64,000 nucleotides of DNA from Carposina sasakii (Eukaryota > Arthropoda > Insecta > Lepidoptera > Carposinidae): NCBI GenBank assembly GCA_014607495.2, contig CP053169.1, forward strand, positions 868,001-932,000, read 5' to 3'. The position numbers and the translations under genes were made by a program. The notes beneath the pieces were generated by a model, which made no database searches, was not told where the DNA came from, and saw nothing but the letters and a program-made list of their open reading frames with translations. Shown here piece by piece: positions 34,326 to 46,900 of the stretch. The stretch's first letter is position 1. Each line of letters begins with the position of its first letter.

Positions 34326-35524
34326 ACAAGCGATGAAAATCAGTAAAAGCATCGCAAAACCATATCCAAAAACCTAAAACCGTATATAATCTAGTAAATA
34401 ACAACAATAGCGTACAGAATTGAACAATACGTGCGATATTATTGTTTTAAAAGGAAAAAAAAATCGTTTCCGTAATGCGTTGTTCAATAATCCATGTCGG
34501 CCACCATCTTGAATCTTTGATGGACGGAAATTTCGTGCAGAGCAGCTTTGGATGCAGAGGGTTCATTTTTGAGTGCTAAAAGAAATGTATGGTATGATAA
34601 AACATTATTTAGGTACCGTAGGTAATAAGCAGATTAACTTTACTTACTGGCTAACATGAAATATTTGGTTATTACTTTCGTCAGTCCATATGACGACCTG
34701 TAAAATAGTAATTCTCACAAAATGATTGATATAAGTATCTACTGTACAATATTAAGTTTTATGTATCGGTGCCAAATTGTCCACTTTAATTCATATATTA
34801 TTGCTAGATTTGTTAACAAACATCCATGTAAACTGCATTTAGCTTATAGATTGTCTTGATTTATCATAAGCCGTTTTTGTGTAAAATAAAGAGTAAGAAG
34901 AAGAATAAGAAAAATATCTAAAATGTTACATGGTAAACTGATTATTTTTTACACTGTGAATAACTTGGTAATTAAGTTAAAAAGTAGTTATCCTATGTAT
35001 GTATCTTTAGCAAATACAGTAGCATCTGCATTTACACTACTCTACGATCTATTATCGAAATGCACATCGCGGTTACGTAAGGGTTGAGAATTCCTATTCG
35101 ACTTACCACTTTATTTTTACACTCTACTCACTCTTATCACGTTTGCATAAGGTTCGAAATAGCTGTTTTAACTAACTTTGTATTTTTTTCTTACAAATTC
35201 ATAACTGCGGTTGGCTTACCCTTCTGCAAGTTGTATTACGGTTGATATTGGTATGGTTTTTGGTGTATTTATGTTTTTTTTTCGATATTTTACGACACCG
35301 ATTCGCATTACCGAAATTGTACATTTCACACAATGGAGTTGTCGTTTTATGTATCTGTGTTTGTTTTATGCAAGTAGGAGAAAGTATTTATAAGAATCTA
35401 CAAGACCTTTTACTTTATACTTTTTTAAGACTAAAATTTAAAAAAATCTTTCATATCATCCTGATTTTATTTGCTTCAAGAACCCGCTCAGAGTGCATGT
35501 ACCATATTTAACAGAGTTAATATA
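34326..35524. other. AT-rich stretch, no gene seen
   Basis: No repeat family or supported frame. The two overlapping frames at 35211-35511 are AT-biased and unsupported. Confidence 0.35.
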
Positions 35525-36007
35525 CAGGATGTTTTTTCATCGCTACCCTTAACGAAGGGTACGTACTCTACAGATAATAATGATGAACAGACAAATAATG
35601 TTTTTAGTACGCGCGGAGGCTTTATTTATGCAATCGCGTGGTGATTGCCGCTCCCAACCCCTTCTTTCCGCCAAAAGCTGTGCGAGATATTTCAAAAGCC
35701 CCTATTCTCAAAGTACTTAAATTTTTTTGATTTTTTTAAAAAATTTTTTGATCGAGCGATATTTATAGTGTCCAGTGTTAATGCTAGTTTTTTTCATAGA
35801 CAGATATTAATTATTTCTTGTGAAAAAATCTTGCTACGCGCGTCTATGTGTATTTATGTAGAAAAACGCAGTCTATTTACTCAACTTTGGACCCTAATAT
35901 CTTGGGAACCAGACACTTCCTAGGTATGCTTCCATAGAAAAAAAAATATTGTGATGAGGAGGAGATTGCGTAGTTTTCGGAAACGTTGACGACCAAAAAA
36001 CATCCTG
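35525..36007. mobile_element. Foldback family C, longest copy
   Basis: Opens CAGGATGTTTTTTCATCG and closes GACCAAAAAACATCCTG next to TA. CCCTTAACGAAGGGTACGTA, TTTTCATAGACAGATATTAA and AACGCAGTCTATTTACTCAA match the other copies. The 92-codon frame inside is broken in the others and looks like chance. Confidence 0.75.
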
Positions 36008-36101
36008 TATCTATAATGTAAGTAGGTATTTATTACTAAGTATATATTTCAAGAAAAACTATTTAAGAAAAGAGATGGTAAAATTCGTCATCCGAGTAAT
36101 G

Positions 36102-36174
36102 GACCCGGTAGCTCAGTGGTTAGAGCAACTAGCACGGTATGCAGTGGTCGTGGGTTCGATTCCCACTCGGGTGA
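36102..36174 (+). tRNA. tRNA-like sequence with conserved flanks
   Basis: GACCCGGTAGCTCAGTGGTT (A box) and GTGGGTTCGATTCCCAC (T arm, B box) are intact, and the acceptor pairs at six of seven positions (GACCCGG with TCGGGTG has defects). The preceding GAGATGGTAAAATTCGTCAT and the following GAATTTTTTCCATTTC are shared with other copies, so it is a repeat rather than a single tRNA gene. Confidence 0.5.
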
Positions 36175-36199
36175 AGAATTTTTTCCATTTCTTTATTGA

Positions 36200-37839
36200 T
36201 AATCTTATAAAAACTATTTAATAAAGCATTTGAAAAGTATTTCTACATTTATAATCATGTTGCTTGTAGAAAATTAAATGAAAGTAAATGATTACGAAAA
36301 CATTCTCAAAATTTTATAGCAAGCACGTGAATAATTGCAATTTTAAACATCAATCAATTACTTCAAATGCACTTTAGACAATAAAGTATCCACATCATAC
36401 ACTAAAGTATACCATCTTATACAATGTTACATGCCAAGGAATCCTTTTTATAAATATTGGTGTACTAGCAAAGGTTGCCCTTTACAACGTACAATAAACC
36501 AATTAACTAAATACACTAACTACCGTAACGCAATTTTAGTTAAAATTGTAAGAACACGCATAATAATAATGAAGACTCCTGACTGACACATGAGATATTA
36601 TAGTGCACAGGTATTATGTATGCACTCTCTATTCATTCACTCTCATAGTCCGATAGGACGGAAATGAGACACGATCGGAGAGAAATCAAGCACAGGACCA
36701 ACGGCTTTCAGTAGTTTCAGATGCTGAATATATATATTTTTTTTAATGAAAATCAGTAGGTACATGACATGAAATCAATAGAACCTACAAGTCCATGACT
36801 ACGATCGAAGGATCGAATCTAAGCCATCGTAAAGCGAACATGTAACTAAATCATTGAGCTATAAGTGAGGGTGCATAGAAGGCTATTTATGAATGTGAGT
36901 GGTTGTACAGTGCAAGAGTGCAAGAAACTCCCTGGAACAGTGCGCCCGCATCATCAAATTTTAATTGTAGCGACGCCCATGCGTTATGTAGAGCTGAGAG
37001 TTTTTTAGACATGAATAAAAGGAGCAACAATACATACATAGATAAATCAGACCTTATTCCCGGAGGAGATCATGAGCTTCTATTTGCTAGCGGACAAACA
37101 GTAAAAAATAGAACAAGGATGAAAAAATGTTCAAATAAAAAAACCAAACTTCTATACCTAAGTATTATATACTAATTTAGAAAAATATTTCAAATTTCTT
37201 GTTTAATAGACTACCTTTTTTTGAAAATAGGCTGAATAATTGAAAAGCACCAAGTATCTAATACTTATTGGATACCTTACCATAAGGCTTCACTAAGGTA
37301 ACGATGCAAAAGTAAATAATTATGTACTTGTAAATATGTTAAAAGAGACTCCTGCAGTCAAACTGTTGAAACAGTTTTGCAGGGCATAGACTAATGAGAA
37401 TTTGTACTATACCTCTTTATAATAATAATAATAATAAATAAATAATAATCTTACAATATCAATGAAAAGTTATACAAAAAAGATGTTGAAATATGCTGTT
37501 AGCATAATTTAATTAAAATTAAAAACTTTTCAAAAAGTAGGTAAGTAAATATGTACATGTAAGTATGTAGATAGGTTTCCGAAATACCTTCAAAAACCAC
37601 GAATTTTATATTGTATGCCACCTCTAAACATTCTTAATGATGGGATTCAAATGCATACGAAACATCGGAATAGGGTATTTTTTGAAGAATATAATAATGT
37701 AGATTAATTAATAACAAAACAATGAGTCAGTGAGCATACGGGCATAATTGGAAGCTTTTTATTTGATTTCTACGTTTTATGGACATTTGAATTATTACTG
37801 TAATAGGTATTAATTTCTCCATGTAATATTCGTTCTGTA
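36200..37839. other. AT-rich stretch, no gene seen
   Basis: Contains an AAT-type microsatellite at about 37418-37445. The 90-codon frame at 36903-37175 has no supporting features. Confidence 0.35.
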
Positions 37840-37985
37840 TATGCTGATGCGGAGATTCACTGGAATACTCGTACATCGCCTGCATCTCCTTCCGTGCATG
37901 TCGTAAGAGTCGACTAAGGAACTCAGGGGTGTTCTCTCATGAGATGAGCTAGCTTATAGTCTGGCCCAATACAGCCGTGTGTCTA
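37840..37985 (-). repeat. Repeat family E copy
   Basis: TATGCTGATGCGGAGATTCA, TGCATCTCCTTCCGTGCATG, CGTAAGAGTCGACTAAGGAA, GATGAGCTAGCTTATAG and ACAGCCGTGTGT are the complement of the family. Confidence 0.6.
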
Positions 37986-38017
37986 TGATTTATGGAAGTT
38001 AGATCAGTTGATCTGTG

Positions 38018-38245
38018 ACATACATACATATATCCCTTACGGGGTAGGCAGAGCTCCAAGGGCCGATAGGACCACATGGTGCCACTTCTGACCAATTTTG
38101 AGGGTATATTCGGTTAGTAGTGACAGGTGGTCAGCCCATCGCCTACAAAACACCAAGACCCTCTTGTCCCTCTACTGACTTGTACAGTATGCCCGGGAAG
38201 AGAAGCAGCTGTAGTATTATACGTTTTTTTTTCACTCCCAGAGCA
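38018..38245 (-). mobile_element. TATG-tailed retroposon copy
   Basis: CATACATACATATATCCCTT tail, CTTACGGGGTAGGCAGAG, GGTGCCACTTCTGACC, CAGCCCATCGCCTAC and CACTCCCAGAGCAGCAT at the 5' end. Full length apart from a short loss near TGAGATGTACAAG. Confidence 0.65.
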
Positions 38246-39140
38246 GCATAGAAGTACATAGCTAACAAATAAACCCCTATACTATAACTACAAAGGGGGC
38301 AGATGAAACTTAAGAGGTACCACTGACCGGGGTGGTAAACGCCACCTATTAGTGCCAATCACAACCCCTGTGGTAAACTCGAGGGTGGTAGATGGGAATA
38401 AAGGATTAGTAACTAAGTATGTCAAAATGTAAGATTTTCTGACAGTCATCGGAATGTATAAGTGATACAGAAAGAGGAACCAACTATTCAGCCGACTGCC
38501 GACTACACCAATAGAAATAAACTAGAAAAAACTTACCAACTGTAAAACCCGGGAGCAAGTGACGAAGGTGTTTCTCCCGAAGCTATTGTCAAAGAAAAGG
38601 GTGATCTAAATATAATAATACGTACATTTGCATGAGAAAGAACGACATATGTCCCAATTCGAATGAGAGGAAGTGATGCCTAAAAAACGACAAAATCACT
38701 AGTGTCAACCAGTGAAAAAGAAATGAATCTACCTCGCTACCTATTTATGTAAATTTACTTGCATAGATTGTAGCGACGCTCTGAAAGTTAATTTAAGTTT
38801 GTGGGACTATACAGGTTTTTTGATGTGAATGAATTTGGAATTTGTTTTTTTTAATACTGTTCTATATAACTTTACGTTGACAGTAGCGCCTCGTAGAGTT
38901 GCTGGTGATAGATTTGTGTGGTTTTAATGTTAAAAAGGCAATGATTTTTCGGCTATTATCCTTTAATGAACGCGTGGAGGTGACAATGGGTTGTCAAGTC
39001 TGTCAGTTATAGGTACTGATGGAAGATGTTAAAGGTTTAACGATTTAACATAGTAATCAGAAGGTTATTGATGTTAAGATACATTTTTTTTACTAAGTGA
39101 CCTGACATAGGTTTTTCAGGGTATCTGTATTAATCTATAC
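38246..39140. other. Unassigned stretch
   Basis: No gene or known repeat seen. The interval 38320-38400 holds GGGGTGGTAAACGCC and TGTGGTAAACTCGAGGGTGG, a pair of similar motifs of unknown meaning. Confidence 0.3.
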
Positions 39141-39290
39141 AACCTCCTGCGCCCACTGCTGAGTAAAGGCTTCATATTCACTACGCCACTGTCCTCTGTC
39201 CTGGGCCAACCCCTTATCCATTGGTGTCCATCAGATTTTCAGATATCATCTGACCATTGGGCGGATGGGACTGCCCCTCGGTCTTAAAGC
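39141..39290 (-). mobile_element. RTE-like LINE remnant, extreme C-terminus
   Basis: Minus strand encodes, after a GRP-like region with stops, LAQDRGQWRSEYEAFTQQWA and a stop. This matches the DR.xW..(L).EA(Y/F)..QW ending of RTE-like ORFs elsewhere in the window. Confidence 0.65.
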
Positions 39291-40734
39291 ATCCCTTAAA
39301 TACGAATGTAAAATGTGGTAAAAGTTTTGTTGGTAACAAAAGAAAAGGTAGCGATTTCAGTTTGCTGTACCTACATGTTTTTATTTTAATAATAGAAAAT
39401 GATAGATTTTGTATTTTGCATATTTTTTCGCACCACTTAATGAGACGTTTTCTAGTTGATGTCTACATAGCGAGATTAATAAAATACAGACCACTAGACA
39501 CTCGTAAACTTTCTTTTAAGTAACTTTTTACGAATATTCATAAATAAATCGATAAAAAGCCCGGGTGTCATTTTAGGGACATCCTGCCGCGCACCTTGAG
39601 GGCGCGTGTTTTTATGCGCAGACGCATCACATTGACATACAATTTCACTTTTGATATTTAAATCGAAAGTTGATTTCACTGATCCAAAAAAGATATCTAG
39701 GTGTTGAATTTCGTTTGTTTTTTCCTGACTTTTTATTTTATATAGCTTATAGTCGCCTACGATTTCTTCCGCGTATTGGTGGTACGTACTTTAATACCTT
39801 CCTATATTTTTCTTTTCAATGGAAGTTTCGGAAAATCCTTTCTTAGTATTTCCCGACAAGTCTTAAGGAACATATATTGCCAATTTCCAGTTAGTTTTGG
39901 CTGTGGATAAGTCATTTAGTCAGTCAGTAACGGAAGAATTTTCACTAAAATATGTGTGTACATACAAAAAAGTTTGGCTATCCCAGCTTCGACCAAAAAA
40001 AGATGATCACCACTATTCGCAAAATAGAACATACACGATGGGCCGTCAGAATAATTTATTATCTATCAAAAAATAATTGTTATAATTACTTATGCTAGAC
40101 CGGGCACGGTATCTCCCCTATTTTATCCTTTTTTTATTCAAATCTTCTAATGATGGATTCCATTGTCAAAAGGTTTGTTTGATCGGATGTGTGATCGTAT
40201 TTCTTTGCCCTTTTAGTATTATTAATAAAAAACAGACTGGGTACTCTTACTTTCTAGATACTTACTTCGATATAGCTCAAACTTATCGCAATCAACCTTT
40301 GAAACGTTACTTTACTATTGGCGTTGTTTTGAATGAGATTCGTAAAGGAAATGAGAAAAAGCTACGCGGATTTGTTTAATCCTACCATCTGCGTCAATAA
40401 CCCTTCATTACCCCCAAAATTTGAAAAAAGAACAATACCATATTAGGCATATTCAAAAATCGAACCGAATGTATTTAGGAACGCATTGTTTAAATAACTG
40501 AATGGGTCCATTTTTGAACGTGATCCATCTTTTATGGTTATGTCAATTTTTTCGCCCTGTTTTGCATATGAACGGTATTTGTCTTTTGTATCGATGTTTG
40601 GTTTTTGAACATATTGTTTTTTTTATGCATTATGTCATTCATTGTTCAAATCTGGATCAATGAGAGTGATATTGAAAATCTGACATGTATTTACTATGCA
40701 AATAATATAGGATTTAATTTTGTAAAATGGTTCT
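39291..40734. other. AT-rich stretch, no gene seen
   Basis: Frames at 39257-39523 and 40092-40379 lack splice or family support. No repeat recognised. Confidence 0.3.
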
Positions 40735-40895
40735 GTGTGGGACTTCACTAGACTGTAGACTGCATCATCTGCATCTCCTTTCATGCATGTATTAAGAGTA
40801 AAGGAACTCAGGGACGTCATTACAGGCGATGAGCTAGCAACTAGTTACTGATCTTTTAAATCTGAATCAGCTACATTGAACATGGCTGTAGAATT
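40735..40895 (-). repeat. Repeat family E copy
   Basis: CATCTGCATCTCCTTTCATG, AAAGGAACTCAGGGACGTC, GGCGATGAGCTAGCAACTAG and TTACTGATC appear as the complement of the family; it ends near ACATGGCTGTAG. Confidence 0.55.
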
Positions 40896-41109
40896 TAATC
40901 TTCTTCGTAATCTTGCAGCTCTGGCTATCCCATTTTATAGAATAGAATAGAATACGTTTTTATTTGGTGATTACACACACACAGATACAATAGCAACAAT
41001 GAGACTAAACAAACAGGGTAGAAATAGAGACAGTGCAAAAGTAATTAAATATATGTATGTATTTTAGGAACAGTCTTGTGTATATGTACGATGTTATGTA
41101 TGTACTTTA

Positions 41110-41225
41110 CCTTGCATCATCATCATTCATCATCATTTACAGCCCTGGGAAGTTCACTGTTGGACATAGGCCTCCCGCAACAACATCCACTTCGACCGGT
41201 CGGAAGCAGCTGACCGACGCCCGAT
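41110..41225 (-). mobile_element. LINE or SINE 3' end with CAT-repeat tail
   Basis: CATCATCATCATTCATCATC followed by TTCACTGTTGGACATAGGCC is the complement of the common RTE-type 3' end. Confidence 0.5.
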
Positions 41226-41929
41226 TACCTTTCATAAAGGGACTTAAAGACGTCGGCACCAAATTTGACTTTAAGTTCAGCAATCGAGTGTTCATTATAT
41301 TACCAATTTTTCATCTATCTATACCTTCCTCTATATGGTAAATATTAGTTTTCAGAGAGATAAATAACATTAGTTCAGGTCGTTACCTAAAACGCATAAC
41401 GAACAAACCTAACTGGTCAGCTGTAACTTCATAACATTCAAGAAACAACCACAAAATGTAGGCGCCATTGTAAAAAGCAAAAATCAGTAACCACCGTATA
41501 AGGGCATGCGCAAACGCCTACGGACAGGCGAACACACAAACCGATCTCGTTACTAACAATGAGCCATATATTACTCCATTTCCGGTGGGAAATCACACAT
41601 TTTTTGTCTCCTTCTCACCTGGGTGCAAACGTCTTGCATCCCGCTCTACAATCATTCCGGCCCATCAAGATCATTACCAAGCGATACAGTGATTTGTATT
41701 GTATTTTTTTTATCAGCGTCGTAAGGAATTGTGAATAAGGATTAATTTATAGGTGTCCATAAGGGTTTCGTAATAATTCTCATCGTCAAATCTTTATGAG
41801 TAGGAGATAGCTTAATTATCAGGAAATAATATTGCTTAGCCTACTTGGAAACATTTCCGACTGGATTCGTTGCCAATCGCAATATTTGTATTTGTGCCTT
41901 AAAAGCGGCGTAAGCTGTCACTTGTTACC
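41226..41929. other. Unique stretch with a donor-like site
   Basis: On the minus strand TTTGCACCCAG|GTGAGAAG gives a strong donor-like site at 41619/41618 with moderately GC-rich sequence upstream (41620-41700). No acceptor, frame or promoter supports an exon. Confidence 0.3.
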
Positions 41930-42180
41930 ACCATAGAGGAATAAGATGTAGACATAGAGTGCTAATGCCATACTAACAGTTTCGATGCACCATTAGACTT
42001 TTCGGTGCCTCACAATTCCAGTCCTTGACACTTAGATTGCATTACTATACGTTACAATACATTAGTAATATAGTACATTACTATAAAGGACTGGAATTGT
42101 GAAACACCAAAAAGTCTAATGGTGCATCGAAACAGTTAGTATGACATTAGCACTCTATGGCATCTTATTCCTCTATGTTA
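41930..42180. mobile_element. Foldback MITE-like element
   Basis: Arms of about 100 bases: CATAGAGGAATAAGATG, GAGTGCTAATGCCATACTAA and ATGCACCATTAGACTTTT on the left return as complements on the right, around a core of about 45 bases with short TACATTACTATA repeats. Confidence 0.75.
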
Positions 42181-42183
42181 CCA

Positions 42184-43544
42184 CTATGTTAAATATAGCT
42201 GTTGGATCTCTTTCGTGATCTAGCTGTTTTGGCTACTTCATTTCAGGAACATAGCCGTGTATGTTTATATTCGCTTTCCCTCAAGTTTATAACCTTTTCA
42301 CATCTTTACTTTTGGATAATTTCTATTAAATTTTGCATCTACGAGGTGTGTTTTTTGAATTTCTCTCACTTCCACCTTCGTTTCTACCCTCAAAAACATT
42401 AGTTTTATCTCCATTAGCTACACGTGTCACACATCATTTGTCAGTGCTAATGATTCCATCACAAAGGGTTCGTAAAATCCTTTGGAATCTGTTTTGTATA
42501 TCCTGTAGATAGTGCGGGGTTATTTAAGTATTGTATCAATTGCATTGGTAATCTATTCGATTCTTAGTTGACCAATTTCACAGAAGCCATTAGGTTTATC
42601 TGCTTTGCCAGACAATTTCATATTTGGCTTCCTCCAGTTTTTAGAGTATCTTCTAAGATGTTGATCTTTGGATCAAAAATATTTCCAGGTTTTGCACTTT
42701 TATTTTCATTTTCATCGGTTATTAGATTCCATGTCTTTTGCTATTGGTATGAGTTATAGTTTTTTTCAAAACTTCTTCGTTTTAATGTGGTTCGTATTCT
42801 TCGTGTTTGTTGGCTAAAAAACTAGTGCGATTATGTTATCTAAGCTTAAATACTTCATCATAATCCCAATTTGGATCACAATTAGTTCCATAATATTCGA
42901 TTTGACAGACAAAAAGATTGGCTATATAACAATAGACGATTATATCGCATCCATTTTTCAGATATCTATAATTAAGCAATAAAACAACAGCGTTCAATTA
43001 AAGATGGCGGAAAAAAATGCGTTCGAAATATTCCCGCCGTTTCGGTCCGAGAACACGGCAAATCATAACCTATACATCGATCACACATCCGCACGACTAT
43101 TAAAAACACACTGCTTCAATTCCAGATACATCGTGTTAACCCTTTTCAATTCATGCCAGAGAACAGAGACAAAAAACACACCGACACGCATCGATAGTTC
43201 AATACGTCCGCAATAGGTCTGATCCTTCCGAACAATTCGAATGTATTTGAAATTCAAATTTGGAAATCCATTAGTGGGACTCGTCATTTTAATGTGACAC
43301 CGTATTGAGTTACTCTAATTGATGGGTGTTCTATATTCGTTTTTTGAACGTTCGCCTTTTGAAATATGAATTTGGATATCGGAGTTCCGTTTGCATTTTT
43401 TCAATTAGGTACCCTCGTTTCGCTTTTTTAGTTTATCCACTTTAGTGTACTTACTTACCTATTGCAATTACCAAATTTATTTATACATTGAATCATCAAG
43501 GTTTTATCTGAAGGATAAATTTGCAGTATACAGTACAGACACGC
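42184..43544. other. AT-rich stretch, no gene seen
   Basis: Short frames at 42202-42759 and 43004-43287 are unsupported. TCGA and ATCGAT motifs are frequent at 43010-43250. Confidence 0.3.
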
Positions 43545-43806
43545 GTTAGCCGCGTGGTGCCGGCAGAGTAGAGTTTGTACCACTCCTGCCTGCCCGTGGG
43601 TATCGTACGAGGCGATTAAGGGTTTCCGAGAGGTGGGCAGCAGCGTCTCCCGTACTAACAACATAGTCCGAAAATCACACTGCGGTCACCAACCCGCCTG
43701 TCCAGCGTGGTGACTATGGGCAAAACCCCCCTGTGGCAGTAGCCTTGTGGCGTGCCCTGGGGGAGGCCTACGTCCAGCAGTGGACTGCAATAGGCTGAAG
43801 ACGAGA
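43545..43806 (+). mobile_element. SINE-like repeat with RTE-type tail, full copy
   Basis: Opens GTTAGCCGCGTGGTGCCGGC, continues TGCCCGTGGGTATCGTACGA, GCAGCAGCGTCTCCCGT, CTGCGGTCACCAACCCG and GTGGTGACTATGGGCAAAAC, and ends GGCCTACGTCCAGCAGTGGA, CTGCAATAGGCTGA. The last blocks equal the 3' end of the RTE-like LINE, so the family probably moves using that LINE's enzyme. Confidence 0.7.
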
Positions 43807-45579
43807 CGAGACGAGTACAAAATCTGCTTTATTTACAAGATCACACTATTACTAAAGTTATTTAAAATATTTAAGTAATGAAGTTCTAGAATAAGATAGT
43901 AAGTACTAATAACGTTAAAAAGTACATTCGAATCTATGACTCTATCTAGACAGTTAAGTTATTTTTATTAATATTTCGATTACAATCAAGCATAGTTAAA
44001 AAGTCCAAGCAGATGCAACAAATTACAAACACATTTTTCACATCTTTAATAGACGAATGAGTCCAGAAAATGTGTAATGTGCATACAATCGTACCGTGTA
44101 ATATATATTGATGATGTTTTATCCGATTGTTATCGATTCGCCGTATCGATGCGAAGGAATCGATTAATCTATGTTAACCCGTTTGCTAAGTGTAACGATA
44201 GTGATAGATGTTGTTTATGGAAGTTTTTTTAGTTGTGCAAACGTGTATGATACCTTTGCACATTGAAAAGGGCTTGTAGAAATTGTAAGTAAAAGACATG
44301 CTTTCGGTCATTTATTTACAGATGGTGTTCCACCACCACCGTGCTCTACACCCTCAAATCTGATGATTCATGAATGCGATCTCAAGCAACTACAGTCGCA
44401 ATGGGAAACCACATCCGAACAATCAGTATACGCAATACTTGTTATTTATTATACATCACTTGTTAATAAGTTATATACACTGTTTCGACAACGCCCGTGC
44501 CGGTATCAACAATGTACATATCTGTCTACCATCAAAGCTAATTGCAATCTTCTTTGATTATGAACTGTCTATGTCTACCATTTAAATATGCAAACATTAT
44601 AAAAATTAAGAATCCTTAACTACTTATAGGTCAGATAGACCAATCTATGTATAAAAAGCCGTTAAGTAAATTCATAAATCTAGATATTAATAAAAAGGAT
44701 GTAAAAAAAGCAAAAACTTTTGTAAATAACTGGCCACCCATAACAGACCACGCAGGCGGCACTTCGGAACCAATAATAATAATTGTTCCATATTCAATAT
44801 TAAACTTCGAAATCGAACGTCTAATTCCTCATTTGAATAATAACGACAGCTGAAGTTCTTTATTTGAATAATAGTCTGGTGCTTTTGTGTGGCTTGTGGG
44901 CGAATGTTTTGTGCCTTTACGATTGTAGTTTTTTTTTTATTTAGTGACAGTTTGTTTGTAAGAAAAGGTGGTATTTTAACCCTTCGTTTTAAAAACTTCA
45001 TTTATTGAGGACACGAAAGGTAGTAAGTTAAATACAGATTAAACTGATAGGATAAAAAAGAGAGAGTAGTGTGTTGGTTAAACACCCAAATTCGTCCTCA
45101 CCGATTTTATAAAGAGAGGAAAGGATAGAAGAATGACAGATAGAAAGAAAAGGAGAGAAACGAAAGTTAATTTATGCATAGAACTAGTTGCATATTTTAA
45201 AATGTCCAAAACCAAAACATTTTTATTTTTTCTATACCCTTATAAAATACTGGTCAGTCGTTTAAAGAATAAAAACCGCCAAAATAATAATGGCTCTGAC
45301 ATTTGCACTCCACTACCCTGTGGTTAAAATATCGATTTAATATCGATTCCACCGAACGAGTAATAATCGATATATTATGCTGTAATTATTAACGGACGAA
45401 CTTTCTTCGTTATTATAGTCAGGTTCGTATAGAGAATAGGTAATACGTACTACAACGATATTAAAAGATAATATTCAATATATATTTCATTTTTTCGTGC
45501 GTAGTATATAATTCTTTTGAAAAGGAAAGGTGATTTTAGTCTCTTGAAATATTTCTGGGCCCTAGATAGTATACCAATA
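43807..45579. other. AT-rich stretch, no gene seen
   Basis: Frames at 44363-44585, 44647-45001 and 45133-45327 are AT-biased and unsupported. ATCGAT motifs lie at 44130-44175 and 45330-45375. Confidence 0.3.
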
Positions 45580-45804
45580 CAGGGTATAACAAAAAGCGGA
45601 AAGCTACGCAAATAGCCCAACAATAATTCAGACTCAAAATCACATGTTTATTTTTCCAGATAGTATGGAGAAACAACTTAGGAATGTTCATACAATTTTG
45701 AAAAATAAACATGTGAATTCGAGTCTTCAATTTTGGAAATAGGTTCTCTATAGTGGTCTATTTACATAGCTTTTTGCTTAACATACCCTTTCTGTTACAC
45801 CCTG
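45580..45804. mobile_element. Foldback family A, copy 3 (internally deleted)
   Basis: CAGGGTATAACAAAAAGCGG to CTTTCTGTTACACCCTG. About 35 bases shorter than the full 260-base form, with losses in the left arm. Confidence 0.8.
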
Positions 45805-46060
45805 TATAAGTTACTTATTAGAAGAGACATCATAAGCAAAATTTAACTGTGTTAATAAATACTTGCTACAGAATGTAACCCATGTCCTTCTCCATACTCT
45901 CAGCGTGTATGTATGCATGCAATATTCCAAGAAGATTATTGGAGTAAATAGATAAAGATATAATAAACAACTTAAATTTTATATTTATAATTTTAGTTAG
46001 GACATAGGTAATATGGATAGTAAAAGGCTTTTGAAAGTGATCTTTAGACATGCAATAAGC

Positions 46061-46352
46061 GTTAAACATGATTCACGCTACACCGTGTCGCGACCGGTCC
46101 GGGCCTCGGCCAGGACACGTCCGCCGTGCGCCCGGCCGGACCAGTCATTCATGTTACACCGTGTTGTTTGGGTGTATTATTTGCACGACTATATCTGTGT
46201 TACGTGGTTTTTGTTAGCGGGTCGTGCCGGAGCCGGGAAACAATACCCACCGACATATCAACGCCGTGCCCCGGCCGAGTCCCGAGCCACGGTCAGGCAT
46301 GAATTACGGGCCGGCCGGGGCACGACGGTGTAGCGTGAATCATCCTTTAAAC
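46061..46352. mobile_element. GC-rich inverted-repeat element
   Basis: ATGATTCACGCTACACCGTG near 46068 and its complement ending at 46344 form terminal inverted repeats. The interior is very GC rich (CGGCC, GGGCC, CCCCGGCCG) in an AT-rich region, and a second ACACCGTG lies at 46157. Sub-repeats of CGTGCC and CGGCCG alternate on both strands. No known family recognised; a non-autonomous transposon with foreign composition is likely. Confidence 0.6.
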
Positions 46353-46773
46353 TACTTATACATAAAATGATATAGCTATAGTCATTGTGATATCTCAGAA
46401 ATAGTAACCTATTTCATGAGAAAAAAATACCTCGCTTTTTTTCAAAAGAAACATAAACTATGCACAAACAAACCCAAAGCTTCTTTAGCTCAATACAATT
46501 CAAATTATGCTAATCTTACCCGATGACAGCTAACCAGCAACATCTCGATGGGAAAAACATCGATACAATGCTCGATTCGATGCGCAATCGAAAACAGAGC
46601 GAGTAACTCGATATCTTGTCTCTTGCATCTGTCAACGAATATTCTGTAACCCTACCGTCGTATCTCGAATAAATCCTTGCACGCGCATCGCGTCCGATTG
46701 ACAATGCACTGAGAAAATTTGCATACGCCATTTGAGGGTAAAAAATTATCATATCATTACCAAAGGGTAGAGC

Positions 46774-46900
46774 GCGTTTCACCGTATGGTTCCGATGGAT
46801 GATGGCGCTGGTTACTATGTGTATGACCACATTTTCTGTTTCACTGTATACAAAAATGTAAGTTCCGAAATCAGGCGTAGGAACTATTCTATGAAACGGA
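46774..46900 (-). mobile_element. Foldback family D, best-preserved copy
   Basis: CGTTTCACCGTATGGTTCCG, GATGATGGCGCTGGTTACTA, TGTGTATGACCACATTTTCT, AAGTTCCGAAATCAGGCG and TTCTATGAAACGGA. The ends are imperfect inverted repeats (GTTTCAnnGTAT and ATnnTATGAAAC). It accounts for the middle of the longest open frame in the window (46516-47046, minus). Confidence 0.6.

Noticed and set aside
41110..41340. 94-codon plus-strand frame containing a histidine-rich start
   Set aside because: It overlaps the reversed LINE 3' end with its CAT-repeat tail.
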